Origin: an uncultured Piscirickettsiaceae bacterium
Lineage (GTDB): Bacteria; Pseudomonadota; Gammaproteobacteria; Methylococcales; Cycloclasticaceae
DNA: 64,000 nucleotides
Direction: 5' to 3'
Assembly: GCA_913061075.1 (NCBI GenBank)
Contig: CAJXSK010000001.1
Coordinates: 248,001-312,000 of the forward strand
A program made the translations under genes and the position numbers. Shown in pieces: positions 23,103-32,100 of this stretch (positions are counted from its first letter, which is position 1; each line of letters begins with the position of its first letter). The notes beneath the pieces were generated by a model. That model saw nothing but the letters and a program-made list of their open reading frames with translations. It had not been told where the DNA came from and did not search any database.

Positions 23103-23903
23103 ATGGATTTTGAACAAATTTTAAGCTTAGGGTTGTTGCAGGGGCTGACTGAATTTTTACCAGTGTCGAGCTCAGCTCACTTAATTTTATTGCCATTACT
23201 GCTGGGTTGGGAAGACCAAGGGCTGGCTTTTGATGTAGCGGTTCATGTGGGTACATTAACGGCGGTTGTCAGTTATTTTAAAAAAGATATCGTTCGTTTA
23301 ATAAAAGCTTGGTTTAGTTCTGTTTTTCAGAGACAACACTCCACTGATAGTAAGTTGGCTTGGTATGTCATATTAGCAACGATACCCGTTGGTGTGTTCG
23401 GGTTGTTGTTCGGCGACTTTGTTGAAAGCACGCTCCGGTCGCCGGTTGTTATTGCCGTAGCAACGATTGTTTTTGGGTTGTTATTGTGGTGGTCAGACGC
23501 TGTGGGGAAACGCGTTAGAGTCGAGTATCAATTGAATGCTAAAGATGCCATTACTATTGGTTTTTTTCAGGTGTTAGCTTTAATACCGGGTACGTCAAGA
23601 TCAGGTATAACGATGACTGGTGGGTTGTTTCTAGGGCTCACGCGTGAAGCGTGTGCAAGATTTTCATTCCTGCTATCGGTGCCATTAATATTTTTAGCTG
23701 GAAGTTTAAAAACGGTCGAGTTAGTTAATAGTACATTAACGATTGATTGGTTTGCCATCATATCTGGTACCGTCATTTCAGCAATTAGTGCGTTTATCTG
23801 TATCGCGTTGTTTTTAAAAACGCTTGAAAAAATGGGTATGTGGCCCTTTGTTGCGTATCGTTTAGTATTAGGTACATATTTGTTAGTTGTTTATGCGTTT
23901 TAA
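23103..23903 (+). CDS. uppP: Undecaprenyl-diphosphatase UppP (BacA family)
   Basis: Integral membrane phosphatase that recycles undecaprenyl diphosphate to the monophosphate carrier. Bacitracin resistance is a known effect of overproduction in the family. It has 266 residues with about eight hydrophobic segments. The two family motifs, GLTEFLPVSSSAHLIL near the N-terminus and PGTSRSGITMT in the middle, are intact. It begins directly after the truD stop codon. A terminator-like hairpin overlaps its 3' end. Confidence 0.96.
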   Translation: MDFEQILSLGLLQGLTEFLPVSSSAHLILLPLLLGWEDQGLAFDVAVHVGTLTAVVSYFKKDIVRLIKAWFSSVFQRQHSTDSKLAWYVILATIPVGVFGLLFGDFVESTLRSPVVIAVATIVFGLLLWWSDAVGKRVRVEYQLNAKDAITIGFFQVLALIPGTSRSGITMTGGLFLGLTREACARFSFLLSVPLIFLAGSLKTVELVNSTLTIDWFAIISGTVISAISAFICIALFLKTLEKMGMWPFVAYRLVLGTYLLVVYAF

Positions 23904-23927
23904 TACCGGCTAACGCATCATTTTTTT
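23893..23927 (+). terminator. Rho-independent terminator of uppP
   Basis: ATGCGTT (23893-23899) and AACGCAT (23912-23918) form a perfect seven-base-pair stem with a 12-base loop, followed by CA and seven T (23921-23927). The stem spans the uppP stop codon. The T-run encodes the final two lysines of the opposing smr gene, and the right arm enters its stop codon. Confidence 0.6.
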
Positions 23928-24454
23928 AACAATACATATACGGCACCTGTTCCACCGTCATGTTGAATCGCTGAGGTAAAAGCAATAACATCGGGGTGCG
24001 AACTAAGAAGATTGACGGTGAGGTTTTTTAAGACTGGGTATTTCTTATTACTGCCGTGGCCTTTGCCGTGAACAATCATGATGTATCGGTTAGAGTGATC
24101 ATGGTTCAATGTTATGAATTGGTTAATAGTGTTCTTTGCAGTTTTTTCAGTTAGCCCGTGTAAGTCTAAACAATCAGCAATCTGAATATCGCCTCGCTTG
24201 ATTCGTTTGGATGTTTTGCCATCGACACCTTCGCGGCTAAAAAACACACTCTCGTTTCCTTCAACTGTCTGTTCATACGTAATTTTATGTTCTACAGGGT
24301 GCTGCTGTCTTATATTAACTTGCTTATTAGACTTGGATGAAAGTGGGCTTGGCGTTAGTTTGTCAGACTGTATTCGCTTTATTTCACCTACTGAGCTTCT
24401 GAACAGTTGAGAATCGTCGTTTGAAGTTAGATGTTTTATTTTGTCTTCTGTCAT
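23918..24454 (-). CDS. smrA: Smr/MutS2-type endonuclease domain protein
   Basis: A stand-alone Smr-domain protein of 178 residues, on the minus strand. The N-terminal half is polar and poorly conserved. The C-terminal Smr domain begins at about residue 95 with LDLHGLTEKTAKNTINQF, then IMIVHGKGHGS and ends GGTGAVYVLLKK, which are the defining DLHG, HGKG and GGTGAV motifs. Smr proteins are nucleases acting on DNA or RNA; the substrate here is unknown. It is the only reversed gene between truD and surE. The symbol is by similarity to E. coli SmrA/SmrB-type proteins and is tentative. Confidence 0.88.
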   Translation of the reverse strand: MTEDKIKHLTSNDDSQLFRSSVGEIKRIQSDKLTPSPLSSKSNKQVNIRQQHPVEHKITYEQTVEGNESVFFSREGVDGKTSKRIKRGDIQIADCLDLHGLTEKTAKNTINQFITLNHDHSNRYIMIVHGKGHGSNKKYPVLKNLTVNLLSSHPDVIAFTSAIQHDGGTGAVYVLLKK

Positions 24455-24489
24455 AATAGTATTTTAGCAAATAAAAACAGACGTTAATA

Positions 24490-25239
24490 ATGCACATTTT
24501 AATCAGTAATGATGATGGATATCTCGCGCCGGGAATCACTTATTTATCAGACGCTTTAAAACAACAGGCTGAGGTGACAGTTGTCGCACCTGACCGAAAT
24601 AGAAGTGCAGCCAGTAATTCTTTAACCTTAGAACTACCTTTGCGCGTTCATCAGCAAGACAATGGTTTTTATAGTGTTGATGGCACGCCCACAGATTGTG
24701 TTCATTTGGCCTTAACAGGTTTGTTAGATAAAGAACCAGATGTTGTTTTCTCAGGCATCAATAATGGTGAAAATATGGGAGACGATGTTCTGTATTCGGG
24801 TACTGTCGCTGCTGCTACTGAGGGGCGGTTTTTAGGTTTGCCATCGGTCGCTATTTCAATATCATCGAGTGCCCCAAAACATTTTGATACAGCCGCTCAT
24901 GTGGCAACATTAATATGTAAACAACTTCATAATAAAACACTTCCATCAGATACCATTTTGAATATTAATGTGCCTGATGTGGCTATGGGTGATATTCTAG
25001 GATATAAAGCAACAAGGCTTGGGCAACGCCACCGTGCAGAACCGGTTATTGAATCTAGGGACCCTAGAAATAAAAAAATATTTTGGGTTGGTCCGCCAGG
25101 AAAAGAACAGGATGCTGGTGAAGGAACTGATTTTTATGCCGTCTCTAATAATTTTGTTTCTATTACACCGTTAAAGATTGATCTTACTAATCATGGTTTA
25201 TTGAATGACTTATCCGAATGGATTGAAGGCTTTCAGTGA
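24490..25239 (+). CDS. surE: 5'/3'-nucleotidase SurE
   Basis: Metal-dependent nucleoside monophosphatase and survival protein. It has 249 residues. The [12 protein letters not shown] start carries the metal ligands Asp8 and Asp9, then [39 protein letters not shown] and ITPLKIDLT follow. It begins the surE-pcm-(DedA-like)-nlpD-rpoS cluster and overlaps pcm by four bases. A 35-base gap separates it from the divergent smr gene, so any promoter must be short or internal. Confidence 0.97.
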   Translation: MHILISNDDGYLAPGITYLSDALKQQAEVTVVAPDRNRSAASNSLTLELPLRVHQQDNGFYSVDGTPTDCVHLALTGLLDKEPDVVFSGINNGENMGDDVLYSGTVAAATEGRFLGLPSVAISISSSAPKHFDTAAHVATLICKQLHNKTLPSDTILNINVPDVAMGDILGYKATRLGQRHRAEPVIESRDPRNKKIFWVGPPGKEQDAGEGTDFYAVSNNFVSITPLKIDLTNHGLLNDLSEWIEGFQ

Positions 25240-25898
25240 CACAATCTAGGCACCAAGGTATTGGGATGACGTCTCAACGAACGCGAGACAGGCTCGTTGA
25301 CCAACTCCGACAATTAGGTATTAAAGACCAGCGTGTATTGGCGGCTATCAGTAAAGTGCCTAGGCATTTATTCATTGCTGAAGCATTGTCTAGCAGAGCC
25401 TACGAAAACACCTCGTTACCTATTGGCATGGGGCAAACAATTTCGCAACCTTATATGGTGGCGCGTATGACGGAACTGTTGATAGAAGATGGTATGCCGG
25501 AAAACGTTCTAGAAGTTGGTACAGGCTCTGGTTATCAATCTGCGGTGTTGGCTTGCTTAATACCCCGAGTGTTTTCTGTGGAACGTATCAGGCCTTTGCA
25601 AGATAAAGCTAAGGATGTGTTAGAAGATATAGGGTATAGAAATATTAGCTTCCGTCACTCAGATGGTGGGTGGGGTTGGAACGCATGTGGTCCATACCAA
25701 GGAATATTGGCGGCGGCGGCGCCTGCTGAAATTCCAAGGAAATTGTTAGAGCAGCTTGAGATTGGATCAAAACTAGTCATACCTATTGGTGTAGAAGGTA
25801 AGCAAGAATTACAAAGAATAACCCGAACAGCTTCAGCCTACGAGGTAGAAGTTATTGAGCCCGTTAGTTTTGTTCCCTTTCTTAAAGGAAGAGTGTAA
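25236..25898 (+). CDS. pcm: Protein-L-isoaspartate O-methyltransferase
   Basis: Repairs isoaspartyl residues in damaged proteins using S-adenosylmethionine. It has 220 residues from the GTG at 25236, which overlaps the surE stop (GTGA). An ATG ten codons later (25266) is an alternative start. The [24 protein letters not shown] and SAM-binding [16 protein letters not shown] motifs are conserved. It is coupled to surE, as in E. coli. Confidence 0.96.
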   Translation: MTQSRHQGIGMTSQRTRDRLVDQLRQLGIKDQRVLAAISKVPRHLFIAEALSSRAYENTSLPIGMGQTISQPYMVARMTELLIEDGMPENVLEVGTGSGYQSAVLACLIPRVFSVERIRPLQDKAKDVLEDIGYRNISFRHSDGGWGWNACGPYQGILAAAAPAEIPRKLLEQLEIGSKLVIPIGVEGKQELQRITRTASAYEVEVIEPVSFVPFLKGRV

Positions 25899-25914
25899 AT
25901 AGGATTGAGTTGTT

Positions 25915-26496
25915 ATGTTTAAAAATCTTTATAACCAAGTATTAGGATGGGCTGAACATAAGTTTGCTAGCCGGTACTTATTTTTATTGAGTTTGGCAGA
26001 ATCTTCGTTTTTTCCGATTCCCCCCGACGTCATGCTAGCGCCGATGTGTTTGGCTAAGCCTAAAAAAAGTTTTCACTTTGCTCTTATAACAACGATCGGT
26101 TCTGTTGTCGGTGGCATCATTGGTTATTTGATTGGTTATTTTTCTTTTGACTTACTTGAACCGTTTATAGAAACAGTGGGCTATACAGAAAAATTTGAAG
26201 TTGTTAAGCAGTGGTTTGTTGATTGGGGGTTCTGGGCAATACTGATTGCTGGATTTTCACCTATTCCCTATAAGGTGTTTACTGTCACCGCAGGTTTGTT
26301 AAATATGTTTATCGTACCGTTTATATTAGCGTCAATTTTAGGGCGTGGTGCTAGATTCTTTCTCGTTGCCTATCTGGTGAAGTTGGGAGGGGATGACTTA
26401 AGAAACGGTTTAAGCAAGCATATTGAACGCATCGGTTGGTTGGTTACCATCATACTTATAATTGGCGTTGCAGTTTATAAATTTAAATTAATATAA
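25915..26496 (+). CDS. DedA/YqaA family (SNARE-associated/VTT) membrane protein
   Basis: Inner-membrane protein of 193 residues with about five hydrophobic segments. The AESSFFPIPPDVMLAP block and GFSPIPYKVFTVTAGLLNM are typical of the YqaA branch of the DedA/VTT superfamily, which includes lipid scramblases and flippases. The exact substrate cannot be read from sequence. It is inserted between pcm and nlpD, and a homologue in this position is common in gammaproteobacteria. Confidence 0.85.
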   Translation: MFKNLYNQVLGWAEHKFASRYLFLLSLAESSFFPIPPDVMLAPMCLAKPKKSFHFALITTIGSVVGGIIGYLIGYFSFDLLEPFIETVGYTEKFEVVKQWFVDWGFWAILIAGFSPIPYKVFTVTAGLLNMFIVPFILASILGRGARFFLVAYLVKLGGDDLRNGLSKHIERIGWLVTIILIIGVAVYKFKLI

Positions 26497-26527
26497 ATAT
26501 AAACCGTTGTTTAGGCTTTTATTCCAT

Positions 26528-27247
26528 ATGGATAAATTAAAAATACTGTATGTGCTGTTAGGTTTAATTCTAAGTTCATGCAGCACAAACAATATTCAGG
26601 CTCCTGTTCTTAATCAAAACAACAGCATAAGTACACATGCAGTTTCATATGTTGTTAAACCAAATGACACCTTGTATTCCATCGCCTGGAAAAGCGGAAA
26701 AGACTATAAAGATCTAGCTGCGTGGAATGGCATCTCAACACCGTTCACTATTTTTAGTGGTCAGAAACTTAGGCTTTTACCGAAAAAACAGTCAAAAAAG
26801 ACTAAAAATAAAATAAATAATAAGAAGAAGTTATATAAAAAACATAAGGTTAAAGGCGTAACTTCAAATGATTATAAAAAAACATTAAAGTTAAAATGGC
26901 GGTGGCCGATAAAGGTTAGGCAGATAGAAAAGAATGATGGTAATACAGGTGTAACGCTGGTTGGTAAAAGAAACGAACTAGTCCGTAGTGGAGAAAGCGG
27001 CAAAGTGGTTTACGCAGGTAGTGGCTTAAAAGGGTATGGGAACCTTTTGATCATAAAGCACAATGAAGAATTTTTAAGTGCATACGGGTTTAATAAACGT
27101 TTATTGGTCAAAGAAGGGGCTTTTATAAAGAGAGGGCAAGCAATTGCCGAAATAGGTTTGGATTATAAAAAACGCTCAATTGTGTTTTTTGAAATTAGAC
27201 GTAGAGGAAAATCGGTATCTGTAACGAGGTACTTACCAACACTTTAA
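26528..27247 (+). CDS. nlpD: NlpD-type LysM/M23 lipoprotein (amidase activator)
   Basis: Outer-membrane lipoprotein that activates the cell-separation amidase in the family. From the ATG at 26528 it has 239 residues, and a lipobox (LILSSC) ends at Cys18. A LysM domain lies at about residues 40-84 (YVVKPNDTLYSIAWKS). A basic linker follows, then a C-terminal LytM/M23 domain. The zinc-ligand positions are degenerate: SAYGF instead of YAHL, and FFEIR instead of HLHFE. It is therefore an activator rather than an active peptidase, as in E. coli NlpD. An upstream in-frame TTG at 26507 would add seven residues and spoil the signal peptide. Confidence 0.93.
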   Translation: MDKLKILYVLLGLILSSCSTNNIQAPVLNQNNSISTHAVSYVVKPNDTLYSIAWKSGKDYKDLAAWNGISTPFTIFSGQKLRLLPKKQSKKTKNKINNKKKLYKKHKVKGVTSNDYKKTLKLKWRWPIKVRQIEKNDGNTGVTLVGKRNELVRSGESGKVVYAGSGLKGYGNLLIIKHNEEFLSAYGFNKRLLVKEGAFIKRGQAIAEIGLDYKKRSIVFFEIRRRGKSVSVTRYLPTL

Positions 27248-27259
27248 GAGGGGATAACA

Positions 27260-28198
27260 ATGCAAAAAAACAATATGGAAATGATAGACAATAATGCCGC
27301 ATTAGATTATGAGCAAAAAACTAAGCTGGCAGCGACGACAGCAGCTGCTAAAAAAGCTGAGAAAATTGTTGATCCTATTCAAATTTATTTAAATGAACTC
27401 AGTAAATCTGTCCTGTTAACAGCGGCAGAAGAAATCACGTTGGGCCGACTTGTACAAAAAGGCGACCAACCTGCAAGACAGCGAATGATAGAAAGCAACT
27501 TAAGATTGGTTGTTAAAATTTCACGCCGCTATATGAAACGTGGTTTACCGCTTCTAGATATTATAGAAGAAGGTAACCTTGGGTTGATTAGAGCGGTTGA
27601 AAAGTTTGATCCTGAAAAAGGTTTCCGCTTTTCTACCTATGCAACATGGTGGATACGCCAAACAATTGAACGTGCCATTATGAATCAAACAAGAACGATA
27701 CGTTTGCCGATTCATATCATTAAAGAAATGAATATTTATTTGAAAAAGGCGCGTGAATTAAGTCAACTATACGATACGGAAGCGACTGCAGAAGATGTGG
27801 CGCATGAATTAGGTAAACCTGTTGCGGATGTAGAAAAAATGTTCCGTTTACATGCTGAGAATGTCACCTCTATAGATGTGACAGCTGGCAAAGATTCAGA
27901 ACAACAATTATTAGATACTGTGTCTGACGATTCAGCACAAGAACCAGCAGATATTTTACAAAGTGAAGCAGTTAAAGAAAACTTAGGTGAATGGCTTGAT
28001 CAATTAACGGATAAGCAAAGTGAAGTAATTGCTAGACGCTTTGGTATCAGAGGGCACCATCCTTCTACATTAGAAAATGTTGCGCATGAAATGGGTGTAA
28101 CACGCGAGCGTGTTAGACAAATTCAAATGGGCGCACTTAAATCGACAAAAGTTATTCTTGAAAATGAAGGCTTTTCACAGTCGGCGCTTATTCATTAA
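27260..28198 (+). CDS. rpoS: RNA polymerase sigma factor RpoS
   Basis: Stationary-phase and general stress sigma factor of 312 residues. Region 1.2 starts at [18 protein letters not shown]. Region 2 contains [55 protein letters not shown]. Region 4 ends with the helix-turn-helix [28 protein letters not shown] precedes the ATG. In E. coli a major rpoS promoter lies inside nlpD; I did not locate one here. A strong inverted repeat lies downstream. Confidence 0.97.
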   Translation: MQKNNMEMIDNNAALDYEQKTKLAATTAAAKKAEKIVDPIQIYLNELSKSVLLTAAEEITLGRLVQKGDQPARQRMIESNLRLVVKISRRYMKRGLPLLDIIEEGNLGLIRAVEKFDPEKGFRFSTYATWWIRQTIERAIMNQTRTIRLPIHIIKEMNIYLKKARELSQLYDTEATAEDVAHELGKPVADVEKMFRLHAENVTSIDVTAGKDSEQQLLDTVSDDSAQEPADILQSEAVKENLGEWLDQLTDKQSEVIARRFGIRGHHPSTLENVAHEMGVTRERVRQIQMGALKSTKVILENEGFSQSALIH

Positions 28199-28212
28199 TT
28201 AAACAGAAGGCA

Positions 28213-28231
28213 ATTTGCTTTTATGGCAAAT
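28213..28231 (+). repeat. Small hairpin downstream of rpoS
   Basis: ATTTGC (28213-28218) and GCAAAT (28226-28231) pair around a seven-base loop, 15 bases after the rpoS stop. There is no T-run. It lies just upstream of the larger terminator hairpin and may be only a 3'-end structure. Confidence 0.35.
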
Positions 28232-28252
28232 GTCTTAAACGTAATTTAAAAG

Positions 28253-28299
28253 GCTCTATTGAATAGTCGTATCATTATGCCTATTCAATAGAGCATTTT
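28253..28299 (+). terminator. Perfect 14-bp inverted repeat, probable rpoS terminator
   Basis: The arms GCTCTATTGAATAG (28253-28266) and CTATTCAATAGAGC (28281-28294) are exact reverse complements around a 14-base loop, followed by ATTTT. The other flank is preceded by AAAA on the plus strand, so the hairpin could also act in reverse. It lies about 55 bases after rpoS in a 186-base gap and is the strongest stem in the window. Confidence 0.6.
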
Positions 28300-28313
28300 A
28301 GGTTACATTTATA

Positions 28314-28342
28314 TTGACAGTTAAAATCCACATGGGTAATGT
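28314..28342 (+). promoter_or_regulatory. Possible promoter for the aminotransferase gene
   Basis: A perfect -35 hexamer TTGACA at 28314-28319 is followed after 17 bases by TAATGT (28337-28342), a poor -10. It lies 43 bases before the ATG at 28385. Only the -35 element is convincing. Confidence 0.3.
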
Positions 28343-28384
28343 AACGCGCTCATTATTACCTTCTGCTGAAATAAAAATACGCAC

Positions 28385-29566
28385 ATGCATGAGTTCTCCA
28401 GAATCAAACGTTTACCACCGTATGTCTTTAATATTGTTAATGACCTAAAGGCGCAAGCGAGGGCAGCTGGTGAAGATATTATCGACTTTGGGATGGGTAA
28501 TCCTGATCAACCCACGCCAAAGCATATAGTTGATAAATTAACTGAAGCAGCACAACGTGGCGACACACACCGTTATTCAGTATCCCGAGGAATCCCAAGA
28601 TTAAGAAAAGCTATTTGTGGCTGGTATAAGTCCAAATATGACGTTGATCTTGATTATGATACTGAAGCGATAGTTACTATTGGTTCAAAAGAGGGCCTTG
28701 CCCATTTAGCCTTGGCTACATTAGGTCCTGGGGATGCGGTATTGGTTCCTAACCCTGCATATCCTATACATCCCTATGGTTTCGTTATTGCCGGTGCTGA
28801 TATACGACATGTGCCTATCAGCCCAGAGGTGGATTTCTTTTCTGAACTAGAAAAAGCAATCAAAACATCCTATCCAAAACCAAAAATGTTGGTTCTTAAT
28901 TTTCCGGGAAACCCAACAACACAATGTGTTGATTTGGAGTTTTTCGAAAAAGTTATCAAAATGGCTAAAGAGCATGATATTTGGGTGGTGCACGATAATG
29001 CCTATGCTGAAATAGTATTTGATGGCTACAAAGCGCCATCAATTCTTGAAGTGCCTGGTGCGAAAGATATTGCCGTTGAATTTTATTCCTTATCTAAAAC
29101 CTACAATATGCCAGGCTGGCGTGTTGGCTTTATGTGTGGAAATAAAGAACTCGTTGGCGCATTAGCGCGTATAAAATCCTATTTAGATTACGGCATGTTC
29201 ACACCAATCCAAGTAGCGGCTATTGCTGCGCTGGAAGGCCCGCAAGATTGTGTTGATGAAATTCGCGCGCTCTATAAAAAACGCAGAGATGTTTTATGTG
29301 AAGGGCTAAATGGAATTGGTTGGGAGGTTGAAAAACCAAAAGCAACCATGTTTGTTTGGGCAAAAATACCTCAAGAATTTCGTGAGATGGGTTCATTAGA
29401 GTTTTCGAAAAAACTACTTAAAGAAGCGAAAGTAGCCGTTTCACCAGGCATTGGTTTTGGTGATTTTGGTGACGAATACGTCCGTTTTGGTCTAATTGAA
29501 AATAGCCATAGAACGCGCCAAGCAGTGCGTGGTATTAAGCAAATGTTTAAGGCGAATAGTAAATAA
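28385..29566 (+). CDS. alaC: Alanine-type PLP aminotransferase (AlaC/YfdZ family)
   Basis: Class I/II PLP-dependent aminotransferase of 393 residues. [45 protein letters not shown] and the Schiff-base Lys near residue 237 in [16 protein letters not shown] match the AlaC branch, which makes alanine from glutamate and pyruvate. It is immediately upstream of hom and thrC, an arrangement seen in many beta- and gammaproteobacteria. The natural substrate could be a related amino acid, so the symbol is tentative. Confidence 0.88.
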   Translation: MHEFSRIKRLPPYVFNIVNDLKAQARAAGEDIIDFGMGNPDQPTPKHIVDKLTEAAQRGDTHRYSVSRGIPRLRKAICGWYKSKYDVDLDYDTEAIVTIGSKEGLAHLALATLGPGDAVLVPNPAYPIHPYGFVIAGADIRHVPISPEVDFFSELEKAIKTSYPKPKMLVLNFPGNPTTQCVDLEFFEKVIKMAKEHDIWVVHDNAYAEIVFDGYKAPSILEVPGAKDIAVEFYSLSKTYNMPGWRVGFMCGNKELVGALARIKSYLDYGMFTPIQVAAIAALEGPQDCVDEIRALYKKRRDVLCEGLNGIGWEVEKPKATMFVWAKIPQEFREMGSLEFSKKLLKEAKVAVSPGIGFGDFGDEYVRFGLIENSHRTRQAVRGIKQMFKANSK

Positions 29567-29595
29567 CGCGCTTTTTTAAAGACCATGAGTTCCTG

Positions 29596-29625
29596 TATAA
29601 TCTCGCCCTTAATCTAACATTAGGG
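29596..29625 (+). promoter_or_regulatory. hom promoter -10 candidate and ribosome-site hairpin
   Basis: TATAAT at 29596-29601 is a perfect -10 hexamer, but no good -35 lies 16-18 bases upstream. Just after it, CCCTTAAT (29606-29613) can pair with ATTAGGG (29619-29625) with one bulged T and a five-base loop. The right arm contains the AGGG ribosome site of hom. Stem and promoter are both inferred. Confidence 0.35.
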
Positions 29626-29632
29626 AAATCAA

Positions 29633-30943
29633 TTGAACGTTGTAAAAGTTGGCTTATTGGGCCTTGGTACTGTTGGCGGCGGAACCGTTAATGTCTTAGC
29701 TAAAAATAGCAATGATATTTCTCGGCGAACGGGTTGCCAAGTAATTGTAACCAAGGCGAGCGCGCGTGATATTACACGGCCACGTATTTGCGATACCGAT
29801 GGTATTAAACTAACAACAAACCCTGACGAAATTATCAACGATCCTGACATTCAGATAGTTATTGAATTAATGGGTGGTGAAGAGCCAGCAAAATCGCTTA
29901 TTATTGCAGCGCTTGAGCAGGGTAAACATGTCATTACAGCGAATAAAGCATTGATAGCTAATTACGGTAATGAGTTGTTTGCTATTGCGACTAAAAACAA
30001 CGTAACACTCGCTTACGAAGCGGCGATTGCTGGTGGTATTCCCATTGTTAAAGCAATGCGCGAAGGTTTAAGTGCAAACAGTATTGAATGGTTAGCCGGT
30101 ATTATTAATGGTACGGGTAACTTTATCCTTACTGAAATGCGTGATAAAGGTAGCGATTTTGCTGACGTTCTAAAAGAAGCTCAAGAACTTGGTTATGCTG
30201 AAGCTGATCCTGAATATGACGTAGAAGGCATTGATGCTGCACATAAATTGTGCATACTGGCTTCGTTGGCTTTTGGTATGCCACTAAACTTTGAAAAAGT
30301 ATATACCGAAGGTATTTCAAAGGTCACACCGTTAGACGTTACTTACGCAGAAGAGTTAGGCTACCGTATTAAACACTTAGGTGTTGCCAGAAAAACTGAT
30401 TCAGGTGTGGAAATGCGTGTACATCCGACATTAATTCCTGAAAAAAGGCTCATTGCGAATGTCGATGGCGTGATGAATGCCGTTGTAGTGAATGGTAATG
30501 CTGTTGGCTCAACGCTTTATTATGGCCCTGGTGCAGGTGCTGACGCTACCGCATCGGCAGTTGTTGCGGATATTGTGGATATTTGTCGTGTGTTAGATGT
30601 GCCTTCTCAACATTATGTGCCAGCACTTGGCTTTGCGCCGGATAAATTGCAAGAATTACCTATTCTTTCAATTGAAAACGTTACTACAGCCTTTTATTTA
30701 CGTTTATCAGTTAAAGATAAGCCCGGTGTAATGGCTGCAATAACAACTATTTTAGCTGATAATGGTATCAGCATTGAAGCGGTTCAGCAAAAAGAACCAG
30801 CGAAACGTGGTGCAAACGCCCAAGTGATTTTACTAACAGACTGTGTTGTGGAAAAATCATTACTGGCTGCATTAACTGATATTGAGTCATTGGATTCAAT
30901 CAACGAACCGGCGATTCGCATTCGTGTCGAATCATTAGAATAG
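29633..30943 (+). CDS. hom: Homoserine dehydrogenase
   Basis: Reduces aspartate semialdehyde to homoserine with NAD(P)H, on the route to threonine and methionine. It has 436 residues and is a stand-alone enzyme, not fused to aspartokinase. The Rossmann loop GLGTVGGGT is near residues 10-17. AYEAAIAGGIPIVKAMREGL and the ELGYAEADPEYDVEGIDAAHKL signature follow. A C-terminal ACT domain from about residue 350 (SVKDKPGVMAAI) suggests feedback control by threonine. The TTG start at 29633 has AGGG nine bases upstream. Confidence 0.96.
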   Translation: MNVVKVGLLGLGTVGGGTVNVLAKNSNDISRRTGCQVIVTKASARDITRPRICDTDGIKLTTNPDEIINDPDIQIVIELMGGEEPAKSLIIAALEQGKHVITANKALIANYGNELFAIATKNNVTLAYEAAIAGGIPIVKAMREGLSANSIEWLAGIINGTGNFILTEMRDKGSDFADVLKEAQELGYAEADPEYDVEGIDAAHKLCILASLAFGMPLNFEKVYTEGISKVTPLDVTYAEELGYRIKHLGVARKTDSGVEMRVHPTLIPEKRLIANVDGVMNAVVVNGNAVGSTLYYGPGAGADATASAVVADIVDICRVLDVPSQHYVPALGFAPDKLQELPILSIENVTTAFYLRLSVKDKPGVMAAITTILADNGISIEAVQQKEPAKRGANAQVILLTDCVVEKSLLAALTDIESLDSINEPAIRIRVESLE

Positions 30944-30951
30944 GAATAATC

Positions 30952-32094
30952 ATGGCATCAGGTAATCGTTACATCGGTCTTATCAATAAATTTAAAGCTG
31001 TTTTACCGGTTTCAGATAACACGCGCCTTATCAGTCTTGGTGAAGGCAATACACCACTTATTCAACTTCAAAACATACCCGCGCTTATCGGCAAAAATGT
31101 TGATATTTACGTTAAATATGAAGGGTTAAACCCAACCGGATCTTTTAAAGACCGTGGTATGACGATGGCGGTAACTAAAGCGGTAGAAGAGGGCAGTAAA
31201 GCGATTATTTGCGCTTCTACGGGTAATACGTCTGCTTCAGCTGCTGCGTATGCAGCGCGCGCTGGTATCAAAGCATTTGTACTTATTCCAGAAGGAAAAA
31301 TTGCGTTAGGTAAACTAGCGCAAGCAATGATGCACGGCGCAGAGATTATTCAAATTAAAGGTAATTTTGACCACGGTATGCAATTGGTTAAAGAAGTGGC
31401 TGAGCATGCGCCGGTTACTATCGTAAACTCAATCAACCCATATCGTTTGCAAGGCCAGAAGACAGCGGCTTACGAAATTGTAGAAGCCTTGGGTAAAGCA
31501 CCGGACTACCATTGTTTACCCGTTGGTAATGCTGGGAATATTACTGCGCATTGGATTGGCTACAGCGAAATGGCTCAACCGAAAGATTGTCATGTAACGG
31601 ATGCTTGTGCATTTTGTGATGGTGGTTGTCAATTCGACCGTTCTAAATTTACAGCTGATAAACGGCCCATTATGGTCGGCTATCAAGCAACTGGTGCAGC
31701 ACCTTTCTTGAAAGGTGAAATGATTGATGATCCAGAAACAGTGGCAACAGCCATTCGTATTGGCCACCCTCAGTCATGGAATCAAGCTTGGGCAGCGCAA
31801 AAAGAATCAGGAGGTTGGTTTGACTTATTGTCTGATGAGGACATTCTAGCCACTCAAAAACTACTCACAGAAAAAGAAGGTATTTTCTGCGAACCTGCGT
31901 CAGCTGCATCTGTTGGCGGCGCTATTCGAGATATTAATAATGGTAAAATTCCTGAAGGCAGCACGATTGTTTGTACGCTAACAGGGCATGGTCTTAAAGA
32001 CCCTGATACCGCAATTTCTCAGTGTGCGGTTAATCCACAAGCTATTGATGCTTCATTGGATGCTGTTAAAGCAGCGATATTGGATAAACTATAA
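30952..32094 (+). CDS. thrC: Threonine synthase with a cysteine-rich insertion
   Basis: PLP enzyme that converts O-phosphohomoserine to threonine. It has 380 residues. The PLP Lys66 is in NPTGSFKDRGMT, followed by the STGNTSASAAAYAARAG phosphate loop and LPVGNAGNITAHWIGY. The GYQATGAAPFLKGE block is intact. Between GNAGNITAHWIGY and PIMVGYQ there is an unusual stretch with four cysteines at 213, 219, 222 and 226 (CX5CX2CX3C), where the short family members I know have a shorter loop. It lies eight bases after hom and six bases before recJ. Confidence 0.94.
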   Translation: MASGNRYIGLINKFKAVLPVSDNTRLISLGEGNTPLIQLQNIPALIGKNVDIYVKYEGLNPTGSFKDRGMTMAVTKAVEEGSKAIICASTGNTSASAAAYAARAGIKAFVLIPEGKIALGKLAQAMMHGAEIIQIKGNFDHGMQLVKEVAEHAPVTIVNSINPYRLQGQKTAAYEIVEALGKAPDYHCLPVGNAGNITAHWIGYSEMAQPKDCHVTDACAFCDGGCQFDRSKFTADKRPIMVGYQATGAAPFLKGEMIDDPETVATAIRIGHPQSWNQAWAAQKESGGWFDLLSDEDILATQKLLTEKEGIFCEPASAASVGGAIRDINNGKIPEGSTIVCTLTGHGLKDPDTAISQCAVNPQAIDASLDAVKAAILDKL

Positions 32095-32100
32095 ACTCGG

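Noticed and set aside
29585-29617. A ten-codon open frame (MSSCIISPLI) before hom with three isoleucine codons, like a leader peptide
   Set aside because: The best -10 box (TATAAT at 29596-29601) lies inside it, so it would not be transcribed, and it has no threonine codons and no clear ribosome site.
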